Made by a program: the position numbers and the translations under genes
In this document: positions 1-7,742 of the stretch, piece by piece
Numbering within the stretch: the stretch's first letter is position 1
How the letters are laid out: each line of letters starts with the position of its first letter
NCBI RefSeq assembly: GCF_001553855.1
Contig: NZ_LQWV01000001.1
Location: 124,001 to 188,000, forward strand
Length of the DNA: 64,000 nt
From: Streptococcus gordonii
GTDB lineage: Bacteria; Bacillota; Bacilli; Lactobacillales; Streptococcaceae
Direction: 5' to 3'
The notes under the pieces: generated by a model
Told to the model about the DNA's origin: nothing
The model's database searches: none
Seen by the model: only the letters and a program-made list of their open reading frames with translations

Positions 1-2303
1 GTATAATAACGCATTTCAGGAATATTCTCCGTCTGAATACAGTAATAGATCATCTGCCGATAACCTTCCAGAAGGAACTCCATTTGTTGTAGTTCCTTGG
101 CCGAAGCAATCACCTGCTGGATATTGTCCATCCCCTGCTGGTAATTTCCTGTCCGAATAGCATAGCGCCCTTCCAGATAGAGGAAACGAAGCACTAGCAA
201 TTGAAAATCCTTATGGTTTTGATGTTTGCTTTCTAAGTCCTTTATTTCCTGACGAATTCGATCAAATTGCTCCAGAACAGCAGCCTGGTTGTTATCCTCA
301 GTCTTTTCAATAAAACCAAACTCCCGTGAGTAAATTGGAAAGAGCTCATGGTGAAACTGTAAAGTAGCTTCCAAATAATGCAACTCGTACTCTAAAGACT
401 TGATCGGTTGCTTAGACATCTTATAATGATAGGCAATTTCATTGAGCAACTGGGAATGATAAAGAGATTCTCCCAAGCATTCTTCCATACTCTGGGCAAT
501 CTGATGATGCAACATCCGACGCTTGGCTATTGACAAACGCTCATAAGCATAGATTTGTAGGAGCTCCTGGCTAAAATTCACTACCAGTCTGTCCTCTTCT
601 TCCACCTCAATTAAGAGTCGCTTTTGTCTCAAAGCCTCAATAATTTCAACCAAGTCTTCCACAGGCAAAGCAAGTAACTTGGTCAAAAAGGAAAGTGACG
701 CAGGTTCTCTGAAACAAGCTAGATAGTCCAGTAGCTCCTCTTCCCCACTACTAAGATGATCCAGTTTCAAAGACAGCTTAGCCTTAATAGCCGGCGTCAA
801 TGGCTGAAACTTTTCTCCTCTCAAGAGTTGCTCAGCATATTCTGACAGGAAGAATGGAATCCCCTGGCTAACTCGATAAATGTCTTTGACTTTTTCCTCA
901 GAAAGAGCTTCTATGCCCTTTTGAGCTTGTAGATAAGCTACACTATCTTGAAAATTGAGGGGCTGTAGCTCAATAAAATCAATCTTATCACGAACCAGCA
1001 AATGACTGAAAAAATGTTCCAAATAAGAAGGAGTGCTGAGGTGTTTTGTCAACACAAAGGCCACTGGGTAATCATACATATGGTTCATGACCTGTTCCAA
1101 GACTGCAGTACTAGCTGCATCCATCCAGTGACAATCCTCAATTAAAATTACCAGAGCTTTCTTCTTGGAAATTTTCTGCAGAATATCGACTACAAACTGA
1201 GCTAATTTGTCTGCATCTAACTCAACTCCAGAAATTCCTCCTGTTAAGATTGGAAAATAGCTTTCCAAAATAACTTGCCACTGACTAATTGTAAGAATCT
1301 GATGCTGAATGACCAAATCACCCAAACCATCCAGTAGACCACGCCAAGGCTGAAGCTCAGACTCCATTTCTTCCTTAAAACACTCAGCCATAACAATTTG
1401 AAAGTACTTGGTCTGATTGGCTAACACCTGACGAGTCACTGTCCGCTTCCCTATGCCAGTACCCCCCACTAAAACTAGGGCACGCGCCTCCTGTTCTCCT
1501 AAAATCTTAGAAAAATAAGATTCCAACCGCTGGATTTCACTTACTCGACCAAAAAAATGGTCCGTATTCCGAAGAAACTGTTTGGTTTTTCTTTCACTCC
1601 GGTCTTTAGCAAGAACTTCGTGATAGAGCTGTTGAATAGACTCATTGGGACTGATTCCCAGTTCCTTATCCAAGAGATTCACTAGTTTATAGTAAGTCTC
1701 AATAACTTTACCTGGACGATCATTGTCTCGGTAGAACTTCATGAGCAGGTGATAATTCTTTTCATCAAACTCATCCATGCTAATCAAACGACGCAGATTT
1801 TGCTCGGCTTCTTCTAGATTCAGCCGGTCCTTTTCTTTTTCAAGCTGATGGTAGCAAGCTTGGACATAAAGTTGCTCATACTGATTCCGCATTTTGGAAA
1901 CCCAATAATCAAATGCTTCGCTATCCTTGAGATAGAATCCCTGCAAAAAATCGCCTTGATAGAGAGACAAATGCTCTTCTGGTTTAGCTATAAAAGTCTC
2001 CACATCACTTTCAATTTTGAAGTTTGGATTAAGAGACAAAACGGTCCTGTTGGGCGCAATAATCCAATCCCCACCTAAGAGTTTATTGGCCTGGTAGATG
2101 GTATTACGTAGATTTTTTTTAGCAGACTGATTGTCCTTATTTTCCCAGAGGATTCCTGCAATTTCTTCTCGATTAACTGCTCCATTGATATGAAGATAGT
2201 AAATCAAGGCATTTATTTTAGCAAAAGGGAAGAATACTTCCTCCTGATCAAGAAAAACACTGGGGCTTCCCAATAGTTTCAAGCTCAAAAGTTTTTTGTT
2301 CAT
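1..2303 (-). CDS. Large BTAD/AAA ATPase transcriptional regulator (partial, C-terminus outside window)
   Basis: The gene starts at an ATG at 2303 behind a TTGGAGG ribosome site and stays open to the left edge, so at least 767 residues are seen and the C-terminus is missing. Residues 1-95 look like a winged-helix DNA-binding domain, about 100-245 like a bacterial transcriptional activation domain (BTAD, as in SARP/AfsR regulators). An AAA/NB-ARC-like ATPase follows, with a Walker A motif GGTGIGKRT near residue 275 and a likely Walker B segment (LVILIEDCHW). The rest is helical and TPR-like. This architecture belongs to signal-integrating activators; the signal and targets cannot be read here. 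It is monocistronic at its 5' end. Confidence 0.75.
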   Translation of the reverse strand, partial: MNKKLLSLKLLGSPSVFLDQEEVFFPFAKINALIYYLHINGAVNREEIAGILWENKDNQSAKKNLRNTIYQANKLLGGDWIIAPNRTVLSLNPNFKIESDVETFIAKPEEHLSLYQGDFLQGFYLKDSEAFDYWVSKMRNQYEQLYVQACYHQLEKEKDRLNLEEAEQNLRRLISMDEFDEKNYHLLMKFYRDNDRPGKVIETYYKLVNLLDKELGISPNESIQQLYHEVLAKDRSERKTKQFLRNTDHFFGRVSEIQRLESYFSKILGEQEARALVLVGGTGIGKRTVTRQVLANQTKYFQIVMAECFKEEMESELQPWRGLLDGLGDLVIQHQILTISQWQVILESYFPILTGGISGVELDADKLAQFVVDILQKISKKKALVILIEDCHWMDAASTAVLEQVMNHMYDYPVAFVLTKHLSTPSYLEHFFSHLLVRDKIDFIELQPLNFQDSVAYLQAQKGIEALSEEKVKDIYRVSQGIPFFLSEYAEQLLRGEKFQPLTPAIKAKLSLKLDHLSSGEEELLDYLACFREPASLSFLTKLLALPVEDLVEIIEALRQKRLLIEVEEEDRLVVNFSQELLQIYAYERLSIAKRRMLHHQIAQSMEECLGESLYHSQLLNEIAYHYKMSKQPIKSLEYELHYLEATLQFHHELFPIYSREFGFIEKTEDNNQAAVLEQFDRIRQEIKDLESKHQNHKDFQLLVLRFLYLEGRYAIRTGNYQQGMDNIQQVIASAKELQQMEFLLEGYRQMIYYCIQTENIPEMRYY

Positions 2304-2367
2304 GCAAACGCCTCCAAGAAAGCTTATAGAACTACTATAAACAAAAATAGAAAGTTTCGCAAGTAAG

Positions 2368-2398
2368 GAAGCCTACCAAGCTTTGGTATGCTTCTTTT
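2368..2398 (+). terminator. Hairpin with T run upstream of the BTAD regulator
   Basis: Two 11-base arms (2368-2378 and 2384-2394, one mismatch) are followed by TTTT on the plus strand. No plus-strand gene ends here, so it may act in the regulator leader or be a relic. The rest of 2304-2536 shows nothing recognisable. Confidence 0.3.
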
Positions 2399-2536
2399 AA
2401 GAGGGACAATTGAGAAGGATTGCTCCTTTCCAGACAAGTCAATTTAAGATGCCTTATCCTTATTGATTGAACAAAGAATTTTCTTTTGAAAACAGCTCTC
2501 CTTTATCCCCCTATAAAATTTTCTATCATTTGGTTC

Positions 2537-3601
2537 TTATGATCTGAAAATATTTTTCCAAAACTGGCGTAGCCAAGCCCAGCAACGGACAAAGAAGGCT
2601 GGTCGATTTAAGAGGCTTTTAAAACGGGCAAGTTCCTTTTTGACTTCCTTTTGAATACTCTCTTTCCTTGGAACATAGACACTTTTAGCTGAGAGATACC
2701 CCATTGATCCACGATTATTTTGTGGTGCCTTAAATTTTTTGCCTCCATTAGCCATCGCTTTTCTGCGGAAAAGAGGGTCCCAAACGGCAGGTGTTTTAAC
2801 ATCATAGCGAGTATGGGAAGCCCGATTGCCTGGCCGATTGCGATTGCCATAGTTAAAGCTAGCACCATTAACAAGGCCATTTTGGCTAGCCCCTTCTGGG
2901 TCTAGAATATTGAGGAAGCGACCTTGCTGATCTAAAATAAATTCTGTATGAAAATCAAGTAAAATTTTGATATTGACTTGGCTTTTTTGACCATCTGGGT
3001 AAAATACCCGGCCCGAAAGCTTATCTATATAGGCTTTATTATGCAAACGAGAGGACTCATTGAAGCTATAAGGCATACTTGGCCGAGACTTAAAATAGCT
3101 GGCCAAGGCTTCTGCATCTGTCATTCCCTCTGCTCTATAATGCTCTCGCACCCACTGGGCTTGTTGGCAGGAAATCAGATAGCGAAATTGATGGATCTGG
3201 CTTTTTAATTCCTGATTTCCATCTGTTTGACTGAAATCATCCGCTGGAAAGGCAGTCTGTACCGTTTTAGCAAAAGTTCCCCAAAAACTATCATGAGGTG
3301 CCAAATCCGGACTGAACTTCTCTAGAAGCGAAACTACTTCATCCGGCTCCCCTTCTAACTCCTTGGGCATTTCCACACAGGCTAGGGCAATCCCCAGTAA
3401 TTTCTGAGCTTGGAGAGGAGAAGCCTGGCGACTTTCCAACTTCCACAACTCTTTAAAGAGTTCACTACCAAAAAGTTTAGCTTCTTGCCAAGGAACTTGA
3501 ACATTCGCTTTCCCAATGTTTCGGCAGATCTCTTCCACTGCCTCATGTGACCAGCCCAGCTCTTCCAGCCACTTTTTTTGATTCTCTACTTTATTTGCCA
3601 C
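2537..3601 (-). CDS. DUF3114 family protein
   Basis: A 354-residue soluble protein that I recognise as the streptococcal DUF3114 type. I place the start at a GTG (3601), because AAGGA lies 8 bases upstream; a TTG two codons earlier is too close to that site. The sequence is rich in W and charged residues. It has a central RLHNKAYID region and a basic C-terminal tail rich in K, R and F (KSLLNRPAFFVRCW) that could contact membrane or nucleic acid. No catalytic motif is evident. It stands alone between the BTAD regulator and the metalloregulator. The family assignment is from memory of the family; the function is unknown. Confidence 0.6.
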   Translation of the reverse strand: MANKVENQKKWLEELGWSHEAVEEICRNIGKANVQVPWQEAKLFGSELFKELWKLESRQASPLQAQKLLGIALACVEMPKELEGEPDEVVSLLEKFSPDLAPHDSFWGTFAKTVQTAFPADDFSQTDGNQELKSQIHQFRYLISCQQAQWVREHYRAEGMTDAEALASYFKSRPSMPYSFNESSRLHNKAYIDKLSGRVFYPDGQKSQVNIKILLDFHTEFILDQQGRFLNILDPEGASQNGLVNGASFNYGNRNRPGNRASHTRYDVKTPAVWDPLFRRKAMANGGKKFKAPQNNRGSMGYLSAKSVYVPRKESIQKEVKKELARFKSLLNRPAFFVRCWAWLRQFWKNIFRS

Positions 3602-3792
3602 TGGCAAGTTCCTTCCCGTCTTTTTTATCTATTATATGCATTTTTTATTTCTTCCGTCAAACTAGAAGACTGCCTTTCTATAGGATACCAGAATTTTTTC
3701 TAAAGTCGTTCCTTTTTCTACCTAAGGACCACTTGACTGTATTCTTGCCCCATTTTTTGCTATACTAATAATAAGAAAACTCGAGGTACAAC

Positions 3793-4440
3793 ATGACACC
3801 TAATAAAGAAGATTATCTGAAATGTCTCTATGAACTTGGAACCAGACACAATAAAATCACTAATAAAGAAATCGCCCAGCTCATGCAAGTCTCTCCACCA
3901 GCCGTAACAGAGATGATGAAGAAGCTACTAGCTGAAGAATTACTCATCAAGGACAAAAAAGCTGGTTACCTCTTAACCGATTTGGGTCTAAAATTAGTTT
4001 CAGACCTCTATCGTAAACACCGGCTAATTGAAGTTTTTCTAGTCCACCATCTAGGCTATACCACAGAGGAAATCCATGAGGAAGCCGAGGTTTTAGAACA
4101 CACTGTTTCCGACCACTTTGTTGAAAGGCTGGACCAGTTGTTGGATTATCCCAAAGCTTGCCCCCATGGAGGAACCATTCCAGCTAAGGGAGAACTCCTA
4201 GTTGAAAAACATAAACTTACTTTAGAAAAGGCAAAAGAAAAAGGCGATTATATACTGGCCCGTGTTCATGATAACTTCGATCTCTTGACCTATCTGGAAA
4301 GAAATGGCCTTCAAGTAGGCAAAACAATTCGTTTTCTAGGCTATGATGACTTTAGCCACCTCTATTCTCTTGAAGTGGATGGGCAAGAAATCCAACTAGC
4401 TCAACCTATTGCCCAACAGATTTATGTAGAAAAGATCTAA
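3793..4440 (+). CDS. mntR: DtxR/MntR-family metal-dependent repressor (ScaR/SloR type)
   Basis: The 215-residue protein has the three-part layout of manganese-responsive repressors (ScaR, SloR, MtsR, PsaR). There is an N-terminal winged helix (MTPNKEDYLKCLYELG, with recognition helix around SPPAVTEMMKKL), a dimerisation and metal-binding domain (HRLIEVFLVHHLGY, EAEVLEHTVSDHFVERLD, CPHGG), and a C-terminal FeoA/SH3-like domain (about 145-215). The His, Glu and Cys pattern fits metal binding. In relatives the protein, when Mn-loaded, represses ABC manganese importers. No such importer lies in this window. The promoter has an extended -10 (TGCTATACT) and the gene ends in its own terminator. Confidence 0.88.
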   Translation: MTPNKEDYLKCLYELGTRHNKITNKEIAQLMQVSPPAVTEMMKKLLAEELLIKDKKAGYLLTDLGLKLVSDLYRKHRLIEVFLVHHLGYTTEEIHEEAEVLEHTVSDHFVERLDQLLDYPKACPHGGTIPAKGELLVEKHKLTLEKAKEKGDYILARVHDNFDLLTYLERNGLQVGKTIRFLGYDDFSHLYSLEVDGQEIQLAQPIAQQIYVEKI

Positions 4441-4471
4441 AAGCTCTTTGAAATTCAAAGGGCTTTTTTTG
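4441..4471 (+). terminator. Rho-independent terminator of the metalloregulator gene
   Basis: Twelve-base arms at 4441-4452 and 4454-4465, one G-T wobble, followed directly by a T run. The end of the T run supplies the first bases of the next promoter -35 box. Confidence 0.85.
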
Positions 4472-4497
4472 ACAAGATAATAGAAAAGGTATATAAT
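4469..4497 (+). promoter_or_regulatory. Promoter of the marR-EVE pair
   Basis: TTGACA at 4469-4474 and TATAAT at 4492-4497, 17-base spacer: a consensus sigma-A promoter that overlaps the tail of the preceding terminator. Confidence 0.85.
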
Positions 4498-4530
4498 AAG
4501 TATGCTTACTATTTTGAAGGTGATATAAAA

Positions 4531-4992
4531 ATGAGAGAACTTGATTTTAATTCAATTTATAAAAATGATTCCCAACAGTCTACTGGCCTCCTCTTTATCC
4601 GCGCCTACCACAAGTGGCATGGGCTGATTAAAAGCCAACTGAAAACAATTGATCTGACCCATCCCCAGTTTGTCGTTTTGACTACTCTTGCAGCACTCCT
4701 GCGTCAGCAAGAATGGGTGAGTCAGACCGATATCGCCCGCTTTTCTGACATGGATGTCATGACTGTATCCCAAATCATCCGCCTCTTGGTCAAAAAAGAC
4801 TTAATCATGCGAGAAGTCCATCCCAAGGACAGCCGTGCCAACATCATACTTCTGACAAAACAGGGGCTGCAAAAGGTCAATCAAGCCCTTCCTCTAGTTG
4901 AAGGTATTGATCAGGCATTCTTTGGAAAATTAGAAGATAAAACAGAGATATTGAATCAACTCTTAATAGAACTGGAGACCGCAAATGACTAG
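4531..4992 (+). CDS. MarR-family transcriptional regulator
   Basis: A 153-residue MarR-type dimeric winged-helix regulator. It has an N-terminal dimerisation helix, then the DNA-binding part around residues 55-110: QTDIARFSDMDVMTVSQIIR is the helix-turn-helix and the HPKDSRANIILLT segment is the wing with the typical D-R pair. The C-terminal helix completes the dimer. Its stop codon overlaps the start of the EVE gene (ATGACTAG), so the two are translationally coupled. The ligand and targets are not visible. Autoregulation is likely by family habit. Confidence 0.85.
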   Translation: MRELDFNSIYKNDSQQSTGLLFIRAYHKWHGLIKSQLKTIDLTHPQFVVLTTLAALLRQQEWVSQTDIARFSDMDVMTVSQIIRLLVKKDLIMREVHPKDSRANIILLTKQGLQKVNQALPLVEGIDQAFFGKLEDKTEILNQLLIELETAND

Positions 4993-5410
4993 ATTTTGGA
5001 TTGGCGTCGTATCAAAAGAACATGTACTAAGAGGTGTGGAAGGTGGTTTTTGTCAAGTCTGCCATGGAAAGAAAGCACCACTAAACCGAATGAAAAAAGG
5101 AGACTACCTTCTCTACTACAGTCCTAAATATCAGATGAATGATCAAGAAAAACTGCAGGCCTTTACAGCAGTTGGTAAGATCCTAGATGATACTGCCTAC
5201 CAAGTAGAGATGTTTGAAGGCTTTGTCCCATTTCGGCGAGATGTCAGCTACTATCAGCCGGTCAAAGACTGCCTCATTGAGCAAGTCCGCCAGCATCCTC
5301 AGTGGCGTCAATACGCCTCCCAGCTAAGATACGGACATTTCGAAGTTTCGAAGGACTTCTTCCTTTATGTTTTTGATCAAATGAAGGTCGACCGTCCTAT
5401 AAATAACTAG
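4985..5410 (+). CDS. EVE-domain protein
   Basis: A 141-residue protein made of one EVE domain, a PUA-like fold known to read modified bases in DNA or RNA. The signature is visible: FWIGVVSKEHVLRGVEGGF at the N-terminus, then MKKGDYLLYYSPK, and an FEVSKDFFLYVFDQM C-terminal helix. It shares eight bases with the upstream marR gene and has no promoter of its own, so it belongs to the same transcript. A role in modified-nucleic-acid recognition is inferred from the family only. Confidence 0.8.
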   Translation: MTRFWIGVVSKEHVLRGVEGGFCQVCHGKKAPLNRMKKGDYLLYYSPKYQMNDQEKLQAFTAVGKILDDTAYQVEMFEGFVPFRRDVSYYQPVKDCLIEQVRQHPQWRQYASQLRYGHFEVSKDFFLYVFDQMKVDRPINN

Positions 5411-5467
5411 AAACAACTATACTTAATTGACTTTTCCCTCAAAAGACTGCACTCGCTTTTCTTAAAA

Positions 5468-5505
5468 AATGAAGTTCCGATTCATGAAATAAATCGGAAC
5501 TTTTG
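5468..5505. terminator. Bidirectional terminator between EVE gene and CPBP protease gene
   Basis: Perfect 11-base arms (5472-5482 and 5492-5502), with an A run on the left and a T run on the right, between two converging genes. Confidence 0.85.
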
Positions 5506-5529
5506 ATTTGTGGTGAAATTCTTAGCCAA

Positions 5530-6147
5530 TTAAATTAACAAGAAAGCCGATAGCATACCTGTAACCACATTGGCTAAGGCATGCATGATCCAGCTGGCTA
5601 AAATAGAACCGCCTGATTTCTTTTCATTGACAAAACCTAGATAAGCTGCAATGCCACCAGTACACAAAATAATGACTAGGGTTTGCAACCAAGAAACCTC
5701 TGTTATAAACATAAGACCATGAAGGAGCCCAAAAAGAGCAGCTTGTATGGTATTGGCCACTACAAAAGGCAAACAGGTAGAGAATCTTTTTAAAAGAAAA
5801 CCTCTGAATAGTAGTTCTTCTGGCAGGGAAGTTTGAAAAAGACTATAAATCAGAACAGCTGGCAAGGCTTGGAAGCCGAGGCCAGAAAAACTTGAAGTTG
5901 CAGTTTTAAGATCTTTTACAATAGTATACAGTACTAAATATGAAAAGATAGTGAAGCTTAGCAAACCAAGAAATATCCAGAGCCACATCTTATGCTTGCC
6001 AGTATCTTTTAGTGGCTTAAAGCCTATCCAATCTAAAAATGAACTTTTTCTTCTAGCTGTCACAAACCACCAAATAAAAGGAAGCAACATAAACAAAACA
6101 ATTTGAATCAGAGCATTCGTCATTTGTTGAATAAGACTTACCATCAT
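5530..6147 (-). CDS. CPBP-family intramembrane metalloprotease (Abi/CAAX type)
   Basis: A 205-residue polytopic membrane protein with about six hydrophobic segments. The family motif EELLFRG (Glu-Glu-x3-Arg, near residue 116) and downstream conserved segments (LFGLLHG with His, and SWIMHALAN with His) supply the expected catalytic Glu and His residues of CPBP/Abi proteases. In lactic acid bacteria such proteins are often linked to bacteriocin immunity or bacteriocin maturation, but no bacteriocin gene is seen nearby. Start ATG at 6147 behind AAGGAG with a 6-base spacer. Monocistronic. Confidence 0.82.
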   Translation of the reverse strand: MMVSLIQQMTNALIQIVLFMLLPFIWWFVTARRKSSFLDWIGFKPLKDTGKHKMWLWIFLGLLSFTIFSYLVLYTIVKDLKTATSSFSGLGFQALPAVLIYSLFQTSLPEELLFRGFLLKRFSTCLPFVVANTIQAALFGLLHGLMFITEVSWLQTLVIILCTGGIAAYLGFVNEKKSGGSILASWIMHALANVVTGMLSAFLLI

Positions 6148-6342
6148 TAGAAACTCCTTTCTCTCATTTCTTTACCATCATTATATAAAACAAACTTCAA
6201 TTATTTATTAAGTAATTCTAAATTGTTTCTAAAAAAAGATAGATTTTAAAGGTATAAAACCCAAGATTTTTACTGCTTCCATTTTCTTGCCATTCCACTT
6301 ACATTTTGCTAAAATGATGTCAAAAATCAGTGAGGAAAAATC

Positions 6343-7140
6343 ATGCCACAAGAACTTTTTAAAGAATTTGCCCAGCTAGATCAAGTGGAAGCTATTGTTC
6401 TCGGCGGCTCTCGTGCTGGACAGCATTTTGACAAAGACTCAGACTATGATGTTTATATCTACTTGACAGATTCCATTGCTCCCCTGACTCGACGCAATAT
6501 CCTCAGCAAGTACTGCTCCTACATGGAAATCGGCAATCAGTTTTGGGAACTAGAAGATGACTGTGTGCTGAAGAATAACATCGAAATCGAGCTCATTTAC
6601 CGTACACTGGACAGCTTCGATAAAGACCTGCAGACTGTAGTTATAGACCACCAAGCTCAGAATGCCTATACCACCTGTATGTGGCACAATCTGCTCCACA
6701 GCAAAATCATCTACGACCGAAATGGTCGCTATGAGGCGCTTCAAAACAAGTACAGACGACCTTATCCAGCTGAACTGAAAAAGAATATTATTAAGAAGCA
6801 GCTCCTTCTACTCGATCAAGCCATGCCAGCTTTCTCCAAACAAATAGAAAAAGCGCTCAAGCGTCAAGACCTGCTCAGTATCAATCACCGCAGCAGTGAA
6901 TTTTTTGCTTCCTATTTTGACTTGCTCTTCTCCCTAAACGAACAGACGCATCCTGGAGAAAAGAGAATGCTGGAGTATGCAAAAACCAACTGCCCGCTAT
7001 TACCTCAGCATTTTGAAGAAACTATACATGCCTATTTTGAAAAACTCTACACTGAGCCCGCTGAAGCCATAAAGCTTATCAACCAGCTAGTGACGACCAT
7101 CAAAGAAATCATTCCTCAAGAAATGATTGATGGTTTTTAG
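6343..7140 (+). CDS. Nucleotidyltransferase-fold protein (minimal NTase with helical C-terminus)
   Basis: A 265-residue protein. The N-terminus holds the polymerase-beta-like nucleotidyltransferase signature: GGSRAGQHFDKDSDYDVYIY, i.e. G-S followed by D-x-D, plus a third acidic strand around NNIEIELIYR. The remaining part is helical, as in DUF4037-like and aminoglycoside-nucleotidyltransferase-like proteins. The substrate cannot be told from sequence. It could modify a small molecule, tRNA or a protein. Start is supported by GAGGAAAAATC before the ATG. Monocistronic, closed by a strong palindromic terminator. Confidence 0.75.
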   Translation: MPQELFKEFAQLDQVEAIVLGGSRAGQHFDKDSDYDVYIYLTDSIAPLTRRNILSKYCSYMEIGNQFWELEDDCVLKNNIEIELIYRTLDSFDKDLQTVVIDHQAQNAYTTCMWHNLLHSKIIYDRNGRYEALQNKYRRPYPAELKKNIIKKQLLLLDQAMPAFSKQIEKALKRQDLLSINHRSSEFFASYFDLLFSLNEQTHPGEKRMLEYAKTNCPLLPQHFEETIHAYFEKLYTEPAEAIKLINQLVTTIKEIIPQEMIDGF

Positions 7141-7188
7141 AAATGTTTTAGGAAATTATACATTCATTGCTACAGAAGCAAAAAAATT

Positions 7189-7218
7189 AGGAGTTTGAAC
7201 ACTAGTGTTCAAACTCCT
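7189..7218. terminator. Perfect 30-base palindrome, bidirectional terminator
   Basis: AGGAGTTTGAACACT followed by its exact reverse complement, flanked by A run and T run, between the converging nucleotidyltransferase and dtd genes. Confidence 0.85.
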
Positions 7219-7232
7219 TTTCATACTTCTTC

Positions 7233-7676
7233 TCAGCGATTTTTCGTGTCCAGAATAATAGTTACTGGACCATCATTGATTAGCTCTACCTGCATGTCTG
7301 CTCCAAAAACACCCGTTTTGGTTGGTACTTCTTGCGCCAGTAGCTGATTAAATTCGTCATAGAGACGACTGGCTAATTCGGGTGGCGCCGCCTTGACAAA
7401 AGCCGGCCGATTTCCCTTCTTAGTATCCGCATGCAGGGTGAACTGAGAGATAGAGAGAATCTCCCCTTCAATATCTTTAACAGACAGGTTCATCTTGCCC
7501 TCAGCATCGGAAAAAATCCGCATATGAACGATTTTACGAACAGCATAGTCCAAGTCATCTGGACCATCATCAGGCCCGACTCCCACCAAGAGAAGCAAGC
7601 CAGACGAAATTTTGTTGTGTACTTGGTTTTCAATCGACACCTGAGCTTGTTTTACACGTTGAATGACAATTTTCAT
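7233..7676 (-). CDS. dtd: D-aminoacyl-tRNA deacylase
   Basis: The 147-residue protein matches Dtd along its whole length: [19 protein letters not shown] start, a [17 protein letters not shown] segment with the catalytic SQFT motif, and a late [18 protein letters not shown] segment with the Gly-cis-Pro (NDGPVT) motif. It hydrolyses D-amino acids (and glycine mischarged on tRNA-Ala) from tRNA in the cytoplasm. It lies 66 bases after rel on the same strand, the usual rel-dtd order of Firmicutes, so the two are probably co-transcribed. Confidence 0.95.
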   Translation of the reverse strand: MKIVIQRVKQAQVSIENQVHNKISSGLLLLVGVGPDDGPDDLDYAVRKIVHMRIFSDAEGKMNLSVKDIEGEILSISQFTLHADTKKGNRPAFVKAAPPELASRLYDEFNQLLAQEVPTKTGVFGADMQVELINDGPVTIILDTKNR

Positions 7677-7742
7677 TTCTCTGCTTCTATTCCCTTTCCA
7701 TCTGGATATCCTCTATCCTACACAGCAACTTCGTCCGCATAC

